Shown: positions 9,570 to 20,120 of the stretch, piece by piece
Numbering within the stretch: position 1 is the stretch's first letter
How the letters are laid out: the number at the start of each line of letters is the position of its first letter
Source: Pseudooceanicola onchidii
GTDB lineage: Bacteria > Pseudomonadota > Alphaproteobacteria > Rhodobacterales > Rhodobacteraceae
Reading direction: 5' to 3'
NCBI RefSeq assembly: GCF_004959925.1
Contig: NZ_SPUW01000003.1
Span: 434,001 to 498,000, forward strand
Length of the DNA stretch: 64,000 nucleotides
Notes under the pieces: generated by a model
Databases searched by the model: none
Told to the model about the DNA's origin: nothing
What the model saw: only the letters and a program-made list of their open reading frames with translations
Program-made: the position numbers and the translations under genes

Positions 9570-11308
9570 TTCGATCCCAGCAGCGCCTGCAGTTCAGACT
9601 GCGGGGGCTGCTGCCAGTCTGGGCCGTCGCGACGGATCAATCCGGCGCGGCGCAGGTCGGACTGGATCGCCGCGAAGTCCGGTTCGCTTATGTGCAACCG
9701 CTTGCGCGGCGTGTCCGTCCGTTTCCACGTCTGGCGCAGGTGGTCGATCCACAGCGGCGCGACCCCGGTGAAGCTTTCGATATGGGTCGAGATATGCTGC
9801 GTGGCCGCCGATTGCCGCCGCAGAAGCATGGCGATCTTCGCATCGGGACGCCCGGCAAAGGCATAGAGGTGCAGCGATGACCCCTCGGCGGCGATCACAT
9901 GGGTCGCGGCGCGGTAGCGGGCGATCTGAACCTCAAGGCTGTGATCCTGCGGGTGAAAGACCTCGTATCCCTCGGCCTCAAGGTAGGCGTCCAGGTAGGG
10001 TTCGCCCAGCAGCGCACCACGCTGCGGGCCAAGCCGCGAGCGGCTGATATAGATCTTCTCGGGGCCATGGGGCCGCACATCGACGGCAAAGCGGTTCTTC
10101 ACCGCCGCGCGGAATTCCACCGTGCCGCGGCTGATGTCGCCCAGGCCGAACCCCTGACCGGGCACGATCAGCCGTTCGGGCGCCAGCGGTTCACGCGCTT
10201 CGACAAGCGGCAGGTCGGTGCCCATAAGGCGGAAGAAGTCCTTCTGGAATCCCGGCGGCGGGTCCGTGTTGTCGGGGCTTTTGGGCACGAACAGGATCCC
10301 GGCCAGGTCCGATTGATCCAGCTGGTCCAGCGCCCAGAGACGTGTGATGCTTTCGGTCACGAAATGCGGGAAATACCGCCACATCACACCGCCCCACAGC
10401 CATGTGCCGGGCAGGGGTTTCGCTTCGGCGGGTTCTGCGGGGGCCTCGGTCAGCAGCCGGTGCCCGCGCCAGAGCGCGGCCTGGGGCACGGGCTGGCCAA
10501 GCGCGGTCAGAACGCCGGTGGTCTGGACATGCTTGCGTTCGGCGGGGGGCACCACGATCGCGCCATCGATGGTCACGATCCGGCGCGACCAGCCCGCATC
10601 GGGGTCGGGGGCGGCAAAGGCGGTGTCACTGCGCAGGCAGGTCCAGACAAAGCGGGTGGACTTCGACTTGACCGGCGTGAACCCCGCCCGGCGCAGCACG
10701 CGCTTGCAGGCCTTCATGCCGTCGACGCCATAGACGCCCGGGTGAAATTCGATCACCACCGCGCGGATCCCGTCGAGGTTGGCATTTTCCAGGAAGTCCA
10801 TCTCTCCGCCCTCGATGTCCATGATCAGCACGGTCGGGCGGAACTTGGTCCGGATCGCCTCGTAACCGACGGTCGGGATGGTGACGGGGGTGGTCCTGCG
10901 GTCCTCGCGGTCGATCAGCGATGAGCCGAGAAAGCTGTTGTGGACATGAAAGGTCAGCGTGTCGGGCCGGTCGGGCGCGGCGATCAGCAGCTGGTTGCGC
11001 ACCTCGATCCGGTCCTCGATGCCGTTCAGCGCATACAGCGCGCGGATGTGCGGGATCAGGTTGGGGTTGGCCTCGAACGACAGGATGGCCTGCGGCTTCG
11101 CGTTCATCGCCGTGACACCGCCAACCACGCCCAGACCCGCGCCCATTTCCAGCACGCGGTCCTTTTCCGTGACCACCGCCAGCGCGCCCGCGATTTCCTC
11201 GCCCTCATACCGCGCCTCTTCGATCCGCGCGATCCGCGTGTCGGTCAGGAAGGGCGAGGGGGGGATTTTCACGCCTTTGCAGATCGCGGCGTAGGGGGCA
11301 TCGGTCAT
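9554..11308 (-). CDS. Fused FkbM-type methyltransferase and GT61-type glycosyltransferase
   Basis: The 584-residue protein joins two enzymes. Residues about 40-220 are an FkbM-family SAM-dependent methyltransferase ([25 protein letters not shown]). Residues about 290-530 are a DUF563/GT61 glycosyltransferase, with [18 protein letters not shown] and later [26 protein letters not shown] and [14 protein letters not shown]. It has no signal peptide, so it probably acts in the cytoplasm on a cell-surface glycan or glycolipid. No other polysaccharide genes are nearby. The ATG at 11308 lacks a clear ribosome-binding site, so the start is less certain. Its 3' end overlaps the RidA gene by 16 bases. 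Confidence 0.8.
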   Translation of the reverse strand: MTDAPYAAICKGVKIPPSPFLTDTRIARIEEARYEGEEIAGALAVVTEKDRVLEMGAGLGVVGGVTAMNAKPQAILSFEANPNLIPHIRALYALNGIEDRIEVRNQLLIAAPDRPDTLTFHVHNSFLGSSLIDREDRRTTPVTIPTVGYEAIRTKFRPTVLIMDIEGGEMDFLENANLDGIRAVVIEFHPGVYGVDGMKACKRVLRRAGFTPVKSKSTRFVWTCLRSDTAFAAPDPDAGWSRRIVTIDGAIVVPPAERKHVQTTGVLTALGQPVPQAALWRGHRLLTEAPAEPAEAKPLPGTWLWGGVMWRYFPHFVTESITRLWALDQLDQSDLAGILFVPKSPDNTDPPPGFQKDFFRLMGTDLPLVEAREPLAPERLIVPGQGFGLGDISRGTVEFRAAVKNRFAVDVRPHGPEKIYISRSRLGPQRGALLGEPYLDAYLEAEGYEVFHPQDHSLEVQIARYRAATHVIAAEGSSLHLYAFAGRPDAKIAMLLRRQSAATQHISTHIESFTGVAPLWIDHLRQTWKRTDTPRKRLHISEPDFAAIQSDLRRAGLIRRDGPDWQQPPQSELQALLGSNYELA

Positions 11309-11480
11309 GGGGGTCGGGGGCCTGCTGCGGTCACTTGGCGGGACCTTGCCACAGGATGTCTTGGAAAACAGCGGTTTTTCGGTAAATCCGGCGTCATGCC
11401 GGGGGGATGCGGCGCCGGGGCCACTGGACGAAGCGGCCCGCATTCGCCATAGAAGGGGGGACCGAATGACGGAGGCTTCC

Positions 11481-11864
11481 ATGGGCATTCTCAACACCCT
11501 CTTCCGCGCGACCACCTGGTGGCAGGGCGCGACCCTGAACACGCTGCTGTACACGCGGCGCAAGGGCACCAAGGTGGGCGAGGATGAATATGGCAACGTC
11601 TTCTATTCGGCCAATGATGGCAAGAAGCGTTGGGTCATCTACAACGGCGAGGTCGAGGCAAGCCGGATCGGCCCGGACTGGCACGGCTGGCTGCACCACA
11701 CCTTCAAGGAAATCCCGACCGAACGGCCGCTGGTTCACAAGGACTGGGAAAAGCCGCACCTGCCGAACCTGACCGGCACGCCCGAAGCCTATGCCCCCGC
11801 CGGATCCCTGCGCCGCCCCGAACCGGTGGTGCGCAAGGATTACGAGGCCTGGAGCCCCGAATAA
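11481..11864 (+). CDS. NADH:ubiquinone oxidoreductase accessory subunit NDUFA12
   Basis: This is the alphaproteobacterial homologue of the mitochondrial complex I subunit NDUFA12 (B17.2). The 127-residue product contains the family sequence [18 protein letters not shown] and RRWVIYNG-like [20 protein letters not shown]. The C-terminus is proline-rich. The ATG at 11481 has CGGAGG at 11470-11475. As in related genomes it is followed closely by mlaD (gap of 11 bases) and the DUF2155 gene, and not by the nuo operon. Confidence 0.92.
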   Translation: MGILNTLFRATTWWQGATLNTLLYTRRKGTKVGEDEYGNVFYSANDGKKRWVIYNGEVEASRIGPDWHGWLHHTFKEIPTERPLVHKDWEKPHLPNLTGTPEAYAPAGSLRRPEPVVRKDYEAWSPE

Positions 11865-11875
11865 GCGGAGCGCAC

Positions 11876-12328
11876 ATGTCGCACAGCACCACCGAAGTCG
11901 CCGTGGGCGGCGCCGTTCTGGCGCTGGCGATCGGCTTTGCCGTCTACGCGGGTCAGATCGCCGGGGTCGGCGGTGCGGCAGGGGGCTATCCGCTGTCGGC
12001 CTCTTTCCGGTCGGCCGAGGGCGTGAGCCTGGGCACAGACGTGCGGCTGGCGGGTGTCAAGGTGGGCACGGTGACGGGGATCGACCTGGATCCCCAAAGC
12101 TTCCGCGCCAGGACGACCTTTACCGTGCAGGACGGCGTGATGCTGCCTGACGACAGCCAGGTGGTGATATCCTCGGAAGGGCTGCTGGGCGGGAACTTCG
12201 TCGAGATCCTGCCGGGCGGATCGCCCTTCAATTACGAAGCCGGAGACGAGGTGCTGGACACCCAGGGCGCGGTCAGCCTGATCTCCCTGCTTCTCAAATT
12301 CGTGGCCGGCGGGGGCGACAGCGAATGA
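11876..12328 (+). CDS. mlaD: Phospholipid-transport substrate-binding protein MlaD
   Basis: MlaD is the MCE-domain component of the Mla system, which moves phospholipids between inner and outer membranes. The 150-residue protein has one N-terminal membrane segment (about 8-28) and one MCE domain (about 35-115: SAEGVSLGTDVRLAGVKVGTV, ISSEGLLGGNFVEILPGG). The ATG follows GCGGAG with short spacing. Other mla genes are not here. Its TGA overlaps the ATG of the next gene, which implies coupled translation. Confidence 0.9.
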   Translation: MSHSTTEVAVGGAVLALAIGFAVYAGQIAGVGGAAGGYPLSASFRSAEGVSLGTDVRLAGVKVGTVTGIDLDPQSFRARTTFTVQDGVMLPDDSQVVISSEGLLGGNFVEILPGGSPFNYEAGDEVLDTQGAVSLISLLLKFVAGGGDSE

Positions 12329-12696
12329 TGCGCAAGGTTCTGATGTCACTGGCCCTGTGCGGGGCCATGGTGTCGCCCGTGGCGGCGCAGGAAGACGTCT
12401 CGGTCGGCACCGGTGCGGTGCTGCGCGGGCTGGACAAGATGACCGGCCTGCGGACGGACGTGACCGTGCCTGCGGGATCGGCCGCCATGATCGGCAAGCT
12501 GTCGGTCACCATGTGGGAATGCCGCTATCCCGAGGGCAACGAGGCAGGCGATGCCTTTGCCTTCATGACGATCACCGAACCGGCCAAGTCTCCGGACCCG
12601 ATCTTCTCGGGCTGGATGGTGGCGTCATCCCCGGCGCTGAACGCGCTGGATCATTTCCGCTTCGATATCTGGGTATTGAGCTGCACGACCTCCTGA
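12325..12696 (+). CDS. DUF2155 secreted protein
   Basis: The 123-residue product has a signal peptide ending near SPVAAQ (residue 22) and a DUF2155 domain (VLRGLDKMTGLRTDVTVPAG, then WECRYP and FSGWMVASSPALNALDH). Two cysteines (in WECRYP and WVLSC) may form a disulfide. The function is unknown. It is translationally coupled to mlaD, which hints at an envelope role. Its last 46 bases overlap the end of aat on the other strand. Confidence 0.85.
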   Translation: MMRKVLMSLALCGAMVSPVAAQEDVSVGTGAVLRGLDKMTGLRTDVTVPAGSAAMIGKLSVTMWECRYPEGNEAGDAFAFMTITEPAKSPDPIFSGWMVASSPALNALDHFRFDIWVLSCTTS

Positions 12697-13313
12697 CCGC
12701 TGGCGGGCAGGGGCTGTGAGGTGAATTCGGCGGGCAGCATCAGCGCGTCGGCCAGCTGTGCGCGGTATTCACCCCGGCTGACCTCGATCGCGCCAAGCGT
12801 GGCCAGGTGCGGGGTCAGGAACTGCGCGTCGAACAGCCGATAGCCGCTGCGGTTCAGGTGCACCATCAGCCAGGCCAGGGCGATCTTCGACGCATCCGTC
12901 CGGCGCGAGAACATGCTTTCCCCGAAAAACGCAGCCCCGAGCGACACGCCGTAGACGCCGCCGATCAGCCCGAGGTCATCCCAGACCTCAAGCGAATGGG
13001 CATGGCCGCTGTCGTGCAGCTGGCCATACAGGTCCGTGATCTTGCCGCTGATCCATGTCTCGTCCCGGTCGGCGCAGCCCGCCACCGTGCCGTCGAAATC
13101 GCGGTTGATCGTGACGTGGTAGTCGTCGCGCCGCAGTGCCCGCGCCAGTGACCGCGAAATCCGGAACCCGTCCATCGGGATGATGCCGCGTCGGCGGGGT
13201 TCGACCCAGAAGACATCCGGGTCATTGCGATGTTCGGACATGGGAAAGATGCCCGCCGTATAGGCGTGCAGCAACAGGTCTGCTGTCAGATCCGCGCTGT
13301 CGTGGTCTTTCAT
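12651..13313 (-). CDS. aat: Leucyl/phenylalanyl-tRNA-protein transferase
   Basis: Aat adds Leu or Phe to N-terminal Arg or Lys of proteins, which makes them N-end-rule substrates for ClpAP. The 220-residue product carries the family signatures HAYTAGIFPMSE, FWVEPRRRGIIPMD, TWISGKITDLYGQLHDSGHAHSLEVWD and GGVYGVSLGAAFFGESMFSR. The ATG at 13313 gives the usual N-terminus. The gene converges on the DUF2155 gene with a 46-base overlap, in which both proteins keep family sequence. Confidence 0.95.
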   Translation of the reverse strand: MKDHDSADLTADLLLHAYTAGIFPMSEHRNDPDVFWVEPRRRGIIPMDGFRISRSLARALRRDDYHVTINRDFDGTVAGCADRDETWISGKITDLYGQLHDSGHAHSLEVWDDLGLIGGVYGVSLGAAFFGESMFSRRTDASKIALAWLMVHLNRSGYRLFDAQFLTPHLATLGAIEVSRGEYRAQLADALMLPAEFTSQPLPASGQEVVQLNTQISKRK

Positions 13314-13409
13314 CGTCTGCCCGCGCCCCTGGTCTTGGGGGCAGTGTGCCATGCAGGATGGGAAATTGCGAGGGGTTGCCAAGCGGTTGGCTTAACACTC
13401 GCGCAGTGG

Positions 13410-13426
13410 TGCGTGCAAAGCACGCA
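13410..13426. repeat. REP-like hairpin, TGCGTGC-N3-GCACGCA
   Basis: A perfect 7-bp inverted repeat with an AAA loop lies between aat and accC. It shares the GCGTGC-N3-GCACGC core with a hairpin at 22385-22399, so it may belong to a dispersed REP-like family. Confidence 0.5.
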
Positions 13427-13438
13427 GCCACCATCGGG

Positions 13439-13463
13439 AAAGCCCCGGCGCGCTGGCCGGGGC
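13439..13463 (-). terminator. Terminator after accC
   Basis: An 8-bp perfect GC stem (GCCCCGGC/GCCGGGGC, 13442-13449 and 13456-13463) is followed on the minus strand by TTT. It lies just beyond the accC stop. Confidence 0.6.
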
Positions 13464-13469
13464 GCAGGG

Positions 13470-14819
<1,350 letters not shown>

Positions 14820-14841
14820 GCGCTGGTCCTATTTCCGTGGC

Positions 14842-15345
14842 TTATTCGATGATCATCAGCGGGGCGCCGTATTCGACGGCGGCCTTGTCCTCGACGAGGA
14901 TACGCTTGACCGTGCCGGATACCGGAGCCGGGATCTGGTTCATGGTCTTCATCGCCTCGACGATCAGCAGGGTGTCGCCTTCGGACACCTGGTCGCCGAC
15001 CTTCACGAAGGGGGGCGTGCCCGGTTCGGCCTGCATGTAGACGGTGCCCACCATCGGAGAGGTCACGGCGCCGGGATGCTGGGCGGGATCTTCATCGGGT
15101 GCTGCGGAGGCTGCGGCGGCCGCGGGGGCGGCTGCGGCAGACGGGGCGGCTGCAGGTGCCGGAGCGGCGACGTGCACGGCCTGAGGCGCCGCGGCGACCT
15201 CGACCTTCTTCGAGACGCGGACGTTGATGCTGTCATCCTCGCCATAGTCCCGCTTGACCTGAATCTCGGTCAGTTCGTTGTCGCGCAGCAGTTCCGCCAG
15301 CGCCTTGATGAAGGCCACGTCGGCTTCGGTCGTCTTGTTGGTCAT
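14842..15345 (-). CDS. accB: Biotin carboxyl carrier protein of acetyl-CoA carboxylase
   Basis: AccB carries biotin between the two half-reactions of acetyl-CoA carboxylase. The 167-residue protein has an N-terminal helical region, an Ala/Pro-rich hinge (about 55-90), and a biotinyl domain with the biotin lysine in VEAMKTMNQ. The ATG at 15345 is preceded by GAGGA. accC follows in the same direction. Confidence 0.97.
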   Translation of the reverse strand: MTNKTTEADVAFIKALAELLRDNELTEIQVKRDYGEDDSINVRVSKKVEVAAAPQAVHVAAPAPAAAPSAAAAPAAAAASAAPDEDPAQHPGAVTSPMVGTVYMQAEPGTPPFVKVGDQVSEGDTLLIVEAMKTMNQIPAPVSGTVKRILVEDKAAVEYGAPLMIIE

Positions 15346-15509
15346 ATGGGTCCTCACCAGAGAAAGCGCGCCGGATCGGCCGCTGCTCGTTTCCAGACTG
15401 GGCCGCCTTATAGGCCAAGTCGTCCGGGGAGGAAAGGATTGACCTGCGACATTCTGTCTGGGGTGGTTTGGGGCATGCGGCGTAGGCATATGCCCGATCC
15501 GGATGGCGT

Positions 15510-16175
15510 CTACAGCGCGCCGATCATCAAAAGCGTGTCGGATTTCAGCGGCGTCGAGCTTTCGGGGCGGTATTCGCGCATCGCTTCCAGCTGGTCTTCG
15601 GTATAGCCCATGGCGGTCACGCGGTTGTTGCGGAACGACAGTTCGGTCACCGGCATCGCGACGTCGCGCTCTCCGATCCCCAGAAAACCGCCCACACCGA
15701 TGATGGCCATGGCTTCGCCCCGGATCATCACCACATCGTCGATCTGGCCGATATAGCGACCCTGGGCATTGGCCAGATGCTGCCCGACAAGCTCTCCGAC
15801 GGTTGTCTGGTTGTCGGGAAGTTGATCGGCAGGGATTGCGCGGGGGGGCGTGGACTTTTCCTTGGCCATTTCGCTACGTGCGGTGCCGGGGGCGTCGGCG
15901 GATGCGTTGGTCGCGACGCCTGCGGCCGCGCTGGCGCCACCGGCTGCGTTTGCACCACCGGCTGCGTTTGCACCACCGGCTGCACTGGCACCACCGAGAC
16001 CACCGGCGGCATTGGCCGCACCGGCCGCGCCACTCGCGGCACCGCTTGCTGCGGCCGAGGCCCCTGCGGCATTGGCAGAGCCGTTGGCGGATTGCGCCGT
16101 CACTGGAAGGGACAGGGCAACCATCGTCACCCCAGAGAGCATGCTTGACATAATCTTGGTTGTGAACTGGCTCAT
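15510..16175 (-). CDS. Secreted PRC-barrel protein with Ala/Gly-rich repeats
   Basis: The 221-residue product has a signal peptide (cleavage near PVTAQ), a low-complexity Ala/Gly/Asn region (about 30-95), and a C-terminal PRC-barrel domain (VGQHLANAQGRYIGQIDDVV to about residue 200). PRC-barrel proteins of this kind are probably periplasmic; their role is unknown. The ATG has GGAGAG with good spacing. The low-complexity part is encoded by 18-base tandem repeats. Confidence 0.82.
   Translation of the reverse strand: MSQFTTKIMSSMLSGVTMVALSLPVTAQSANGSANAAGASAAASGAASGAAGAANAAGGLGGASAAGGANAAGGANAAGGASAAAGVATNASADAPGTARSEMAKEKSTPPRAIPADQLPDNQTTVGELVGQHLANAQGRYIGQIDDVVMIRGEAMAIIGVGGFLGIGERDVAMPVTELSFRNNRVTAMGYTEDQLEAMREYRPESSTPLKSDTLLMIGAL
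15924..15995. repeat. Four 18-base tandem repeats inside the PRC-barrel gene
   Basis: Units read GGCTGCGTTTGCACCACC (15942-15959 and 15960-15977, identical), with diverged copies on each side (15924-15941, 15978-15995). Each unit encodes one six-residue Gly/Ala/Asn block. Copy number is likely to vary between strains. Confidence 0.8.
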
Positions 16176-16280
16176 GTCTCTCTCCTTTCCCATACGGTTG
16201 CGAAGAACCAACAAGGGACCGGGTGAAACTGTTCCGTCGTTAACCATGAATGCGGCGCATTGTTGCCATTCCGCACGCGA

Positions 16281-16304
16281 AAGGCCGCCCCGGGGGACGG
16301 CCCT
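16281..16304 (-). terminator. Terminator after acs
   Basis: On the minus strand a GGGCCG/CGGCC stem with an inner CCC/GGG pairing ends in TTTC. It lies 20-45 bases after the acs stop. Confidence 0.55.
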
Positions 16305-16325
16305 TGCGATGTCTGACCGGCAGGA

Positions 16326-18275
16326 TCAGCGGTTGGCGCGGTTTTCGATCAGCTCGTCCACCACCGATGGATCGGCGAGGGTCGAGGTGTCGCCAAGCGC
16401 GCCATAGTCGTTTTCCGCGATCTTGCGCAGGATGCGGCGCATGATCTTGCCCGACCGGGTCTTGGGCAGGCCGGGGGCCCACTGGATCAGGTCGGGGCTG
16501 GCGATCGGGCCGATCTCGGTCCGGACCCAGGTGCGGAGTTCCTTCTTCAGCTCGTCCGACGGGTCGACCCCGTTCATCAGCGTGACGTAGCAGTAGATGC
16601 CCTGTCCCTTGACCTCGTGCGGGTAGCCGACGACAGCCGCTTCGGCGACCTTGGCGTGGGCGACAAGTGCGGATTCGACCTCGGCCGTGCCCATGCGGTG
16701 GCCCGAGACGTTGATGACGTCATCGACCCGGCCGGTGATCCAGTAGTAGCCGTCCGCGTCGCGGCGGCAGCCGTCACCGGCAAAATAGTAGCCCTTGTAG
16801 TCGCTGAAATAGGTCTTTTCGAACCGGTCGTGATCGCCCCAGACGGTGCGCATCTGGCCGGGCCAGCTGTCCTTGATGGCCAGAACGCCTTCGGCCGTGG
16901 TGTCGTGGATTTCCTCACCCGAGGTCGGTTCCAGCACGACCGGCTGCACGCCGAAGAAAGGCGTGGTGGCCGAGCCGGGCTTGGTGGGCGTCGCGCCGGG
17001 CAGGGGGGTGATCATGTGGCCGCCGGTTTCGGTCTGCCACCAGGTGTCGACGATTGGCAGTTTTCCCTTGCCGATCTTGTCGTTGTACCAGTTCCAGGCC
17101 TCGGGGTTGATCGGTTCGCCCACGGTGCCCAGCACCTTGAGGTCGCTCAGATCCACGCCTTCGACAAAGCTGTCGCCCTGGCCCATCAGGGCCCGGATGG
17201 CGGTCGGGGCGGTGTAGAACTGGTTCACCTTGTGCTTTTCGCAGACCTGCCAGAAGCGCGAAGCGTCTGGGTAGGTCGGCACGCCTTCGAACATCAGCGT
17301 GGTCGCGCCGTTCGCGAGGGGGCCGTAGATGATATAGCTGTGGCCGGTCACCCAGCCCACGTCCGCCGAACACCAGAAGATGTCGCCGTCGTGGTAGTCG
17401 AAGGTGATCTGCTGGGTCATTGCGGCATAGAGCAGGTAACCGCCCGAGGAATGCACCACGCCCTTCGGCTTGCCGGTCGAGCCCGAGGTATAGAGGATGA
17501 ACAGCGGATCCTCGGCGTTGACGGGCACGGCGGGGCAGTCGGCCGAGGCGGCCTCCATCTCGGCCTTGACGTCGACATCGCGGTCCTCGACCCAGGTGGT
17601 CTGGTCGCCGGTATGCTTGACCACCAGGCATTTCACGCTGTCCTTGCAGTGCAGCAGGGCCGCGTCGGCATTGGATTTCAGCGCGGTGCGACGGCCGCCA
17701 CGGGGGGCGGTGTCTGCGGTGATGACGCATTTGGCGTCGCAGTCGTTGATCCGGTTGGCCAGCGCGTCAGGGCTGAAGCCCGCGAAGACGACCGAATGGA
17801 TCGCGCCGATGCGGGCGCAGGCCAGCATGGCATAGGCGGCTTCGGGGATCATCGGCAGGTAGATGATGACCCGGTCACCTTTGCCGACGCCATGGGCCTT
17901 GTAGACATTGGCCAGGCGGCTGACCTTGTCGTGCAGCTGGGCATAGGTGATGTGCTGCGCCGGGTCCTTGGGATCGTCCGGTTCGAAGATGATCGCGGTC
18001 TGGTCGCCGCGCGTGTCCAGGTGGCGGTCGATACAGTTGGCCGCGACGTTCAGCTCTCCGTCCTCGAACCACTTGATCGCGACCTGGCCCAGGGTGAAAT
18101 CGGTGTTCTTCACGCGTGTGAAGGGCGTGCTCCAGTCCAGACGCTTGCGCGCCTCGTCTGCCCAGAAGCTGTCCGGGTCGGCGACAGAGGCCTTGTACAT
18201 CGCATCGTATTTCGCCGCATCCACATGGGCGTTCGACACCATGTCGGCAGAGGGCGGATAGGTCTGATCGGTCAT
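16326..18275 (-). CDS. acs: Acetyl-CoA synthetase (AMP-forming)
   Basis: Acs activates acetate with ATP and CoA; close relatives also use propionate. The 649-residue protein has the family length. It carries the P-loop-like [20 protein letters not shown], the [18 protein letters not shown] motif and the C-terminal acetylation-site segment [16 protein letters not shown]. The ATG is preceded by AAGGAG at proper spacing. It is the last gene of a series that starts with a Liv-type binding protein, with a 222-base gap and a strong hairpin before it. It may have its own promoter as well. Confidence 0.96.
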   Translation of the reverse strand: MTDQTYPPSADMVSNAHVDAAKYDAMYKASVADPDSFWADEARKRLDWSTPFTRVKNTDFTLGQVAIKWFEDGELNVAANCIDRHLDTRGDQTAIIFEPDDPKDPAQHITYAQLHDKVSRLANVYKAHGVGKGDRVIIYLPMIPEAAYAMLACARIGAIHSVVFAGFSPDALANRINDCDAKCVITADTAPRGGRRTALKSNADAALLHCKDSVKCLVVKHTGDQTTWVEDRDVDVKAEMEAASADCPAVPVNAEDPLFILYTSGSTGKPKGVVHSSGGYLLYAAMTQQITFDYHDGDIFWCSADVGWVTGHSYIIYGPLANGATTLMFEGVPTYPDASRFWQVCEKHKVNQFYTAPTAIRALMGQGDSFVEGVDLSDLKVLGTVGEPINPEAWNWYNDKIGKGKLPIVDTWWQTETGGHMITPLPGATPTKPGSATTPFFGVQPVVLEPTSGEEIHDTTAEGVLAIKDSWPGQMRTVWGDHDRFEKTYFSDYKGYYFAGDGCRRDADGYYWITGRVDDVINVSGHRMGTAEVESALVAHAKVAEAAVVGYPHEVKGQGIYCYVTLMNGVDPSDELKKELRTWVRTEIGPIASPDLIQWAPGLPKTRSGKIMRRILRKIAENDYGALGDTSTLADPSVVDELIENRANR

Positions 18276-18450
18276 GATCACTCCTTCGGTACTGGAACAT
18301 CCGATGGCCGTGCGGGCCAGCGGGTCGTCGATGGCAGGGGCGGTGGCGTGGCGGGCCGAGACCCGGGTCCGGCTGGCGTCGTCCGGCCCCTCCTTCGGGA
18401 CGTCGCCAGGGTATTGGTTGGCCCAGCTATCGGAAATCACTGGGTTTCCT

Positions 18451-18482
18451 GCAAGGGCGACAAAGGTCGTGGTCGCCCTTGC
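18451..18482. repeat. Hairpin between livF-like gene and acs
   Basis: A perfect 11-bp inverted repeat (GCAAGGGCGAC/GTCGCCCTTGC) with a 10-base loop starts about 16 bases after the stop of the ABC ATPase gene. There is no T-run on the minus strand. It may stabilise the upstream mRNA or partly stop transcription before acs. Confidence 0.6.
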
Positions 18483-18497
18483 GGGGATCGAAGCCGA

Positions 18498-19253
18498 TCA
18501 GATGGCCAGATATTCGGCGCGCAGCTCGGCGTTGCCAAGCACTTCCTTCGCAGAGCCGTCAAAGACCACCGACCCGGTGTCCAGGATCACCGACCGGTCG
18601 GCCAGTTCCAGCGCGCGCACGGCGTTCTGTTCCACCAGGATCGTGGTGATGCCCTGTTCCTTGATGATGCGCAGCGTCTTCTCGATCTCGTCGACGATGA
18701 CGGGGGCAAGGCCCTCATAGGGTTCGTCCAGCAGCAGCACCTTGATGTCGCGCGACAGGGCGCGGGCGATGGCCAGCATCTGCTGTTCCCCGCCCGACAG
18801 CGTGACGCCTTCCTGCTGGCGGCGTTCGCCGAGGCGCGGGAAGAGTTCATAGAGACGATCGAGCGACCAGCCGATCGGCGGGGCGATCTGGGCCAGCTTG
18901 ATGTTCTCTTCGACCGTGAGGCCGGGGATGATGCAGCGATCCTCGGGCACAAGGCCGATCCCGGCCTGCGCGGCCTCGTGGCTTTTCATCTTGTGCAGCG
19001 GCTGGTGGTCCAGCCAGATCTCGCCATGGGTGACCTGCGGATCGTCCATCCGCGCGATCGACCGCAGGGTCGAGGTCTTGCCGGCGCCGTTCCGGCCCAG
19101 CAGCGCCAGGATCTCGCCCTCGTGCACGTTGAAGCTGATGTTCTGCACGATGTAGCTTTCGCCGTAATAGGCCTCCATGTTCCAGACGGACAGGAAGGCC
19201 GGGGCGGTTTCGGCAAAGTTGTGGCCCTTGGAGAAGTCGGGTTTGACGTTCAT
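18498..19253 (-). CDS. Liv-type ABC transporter ATP-binding protein (LivF-like)
   Basis: This is one of two ATPases of a branched-chain-amino-acid-type (HAAT) importer. The 251-residue product has Walker A (LGRNGAGKTS), signature TLSGGEQQMLAIARAL and Walker B LLLDEPYEGLAP, and is of the short LivF type. It carries about 20 extra residues at the N-terminus before VWNMEAYYGESYIV. The genes run binding protein, two permeases, LivG, LivF, acs. The true substrate is unknown; association with acs and an ScfR-type regulator suggests a short carboxylic acid rather than leucine. Confidence 0.9.
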   Translation of the reverse strand: MNVKPDFSKGHNFAETAPAFLSVWNMEAYYGESYIVQNISFNVHEGEILALLGRNGAGKTSTLRSIARMDDPQVTHGEIWLDHQPLHKMKSHEAAQAGIGLVPEDRCIIPGLTVEENIKLAQIAPPIGWSLDRLYELFPRLGERRQQEGVTLSGGEQQMLAIARALSRDIKVLLLDEPYEGLAPVIVDEIEKTLRIIKEQGITTILVEQNAVRALELADRSVILDTGSVVFDGSAKEVLGNAELRAEYLAI

Positions 19254-19277
19254 GGTAACGGTCCTTTTTCCGGGAGC

Positions 19278-19334
19278 GGCGGGGTGAACCCCGCCCTACG
19301 GGTGGTGTTGGCGTAGGGCGGGGTTCACCCCGCC
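19278..19334. repeat. REP-like 23-bp perfect inverted repeat
   Basis: Arms 19278-19300 and 19312-19334 are perfectly complementary over 23 bases around an 11-base spacer. The core reads GTAGGGCGGGGTTCACCCCG. It lies in the gap between the two ABC ATPase genes. A similar GGCGGGGTTCACCCCGCC sequence is, to my knowledge, common between genes in Rhodobacteraceae. It lacks a T-run, so a REP-like or mRNA-protecting element fits better than a terminator. Confidence 0.75.
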
Positions 19335-19344
19335 ACAGCCCGTG

Positions 19345-20109
19345 TCACGCAGCGACCTGGGTTTCACCAAGATACGCTTCGCGCACCTTCGGGTGGCCCT
19401 TGATGTTTTCCGGCGTGTCCTCGACCAGGGGCGTGCCCTGCGCCAGCACCGTGATCCGTTCCGCCAAGGAGAAGACGACGTGCATGTCGTGTTCGATGAT
19501 CGCGATGGTGATGTCGCGTTCGTCCTTGATCTTCTTGAGCAGATCGATGGTGTTGTTGGTGTCGGCACGCGCCATGCCCGCAGTCGGTTCGTCCAGCAGA
19601 AGCAGGCGCGGCTCCTGCGCCAGACACATGGCGATTTCCATCCGGCGTTTGTCGCCGCGCGACATGGAAGCCGTATGCATCTCGCGCTTGTCGGCCAGGT
19701 TCATGCTTTCCAGCATGTGCTCGGCTTTGTCGACGACCTCTTTCTCCTTCATCATGTTGCCGATGGCTTGCAGGGTGAAGGCGCCGTCGCGCTTTGCAAA
19801 GCAGGCGATCATCATGTTTTCCATGACGGTCAGGTCGCCGAAGATCTCGGGCGTCTGGAACACCCGCGAAATCCCCATTTGGTTGATCTCATAGGCGTTG
19901 CGGCCCAGCACCGACTGGCCGTCGAACATGACCGACCCGGTGTCGGGGATCAGCTTGCCGACCAGGCAGTTCAGCAGCGTCGACTTGCCCGCGCCGTTCG
20001 GCCCGATGATCGCGTGGACCGAGTTTTCCTCGACGCTCAGGTTGACCTCGGACAGGGCCTTGAGGCCACCGAACCGCTTGTTGACGTTCTTGACTTCGAG
20101 AATTCCCAT
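19345..20109 (-). CDS. Liv-type ABC transporter ATP-binding protein (LivG-like)
   Basis: The second ATPase of the importer, 254 residues, has Walker A IGPNGAGKST near residue 35, a signature segment SMSRGDKRRMEIAMCLA, Walker B LLLDEPTAGMA and the LivG-type C-terminus (VVFSLAERITVLAQG). The signature reads SRGDKR in place of the usual SGGxQR, a noticeable departure also seen in some urea-type relatives. It overlaps nothing and lies 11 bases after the permease gene. Confidence 0.9.
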   Translation of the reverse strand: MGILEVKNVNKRFGGLKALSEVNLSVEENSVHAIIGPNGAGKSTLLNCLVGKLIPDTGSVMFDGQSVLGRNAYEINQMGISRVFQTPEIFGDLTVMENMMIACFAKRDGAFTLQAIGNMMKEKEVVDKAEHMLESMNLADKREMHTASMSRGDKRRMEIAMCLAQEPRLLLLDEPTAGMARADTNNTIDLLKKIKDERDITIAIIEHDMHVVFSLAERITVLAQGTPLVEDTPENIKGHPKVREAYLGETQVAA

Positions 20110-20120
20110 TGCTCCAGTCC

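Noticed and set aside
15924-15995. Possible CRISPR-like repeat
   Set aside because: The units are adjacent without spacers, in frame, and encode a low-complexity linker.
16617-19316. 899-codon open frame on the plus strand opposite acs and the LivF-like gene
   Set aside because: It runs antisense through two well-supported genes and has His/Arg/Gly/Asp-rich, domain-free translation, the usual shadow of high-GC codon use.
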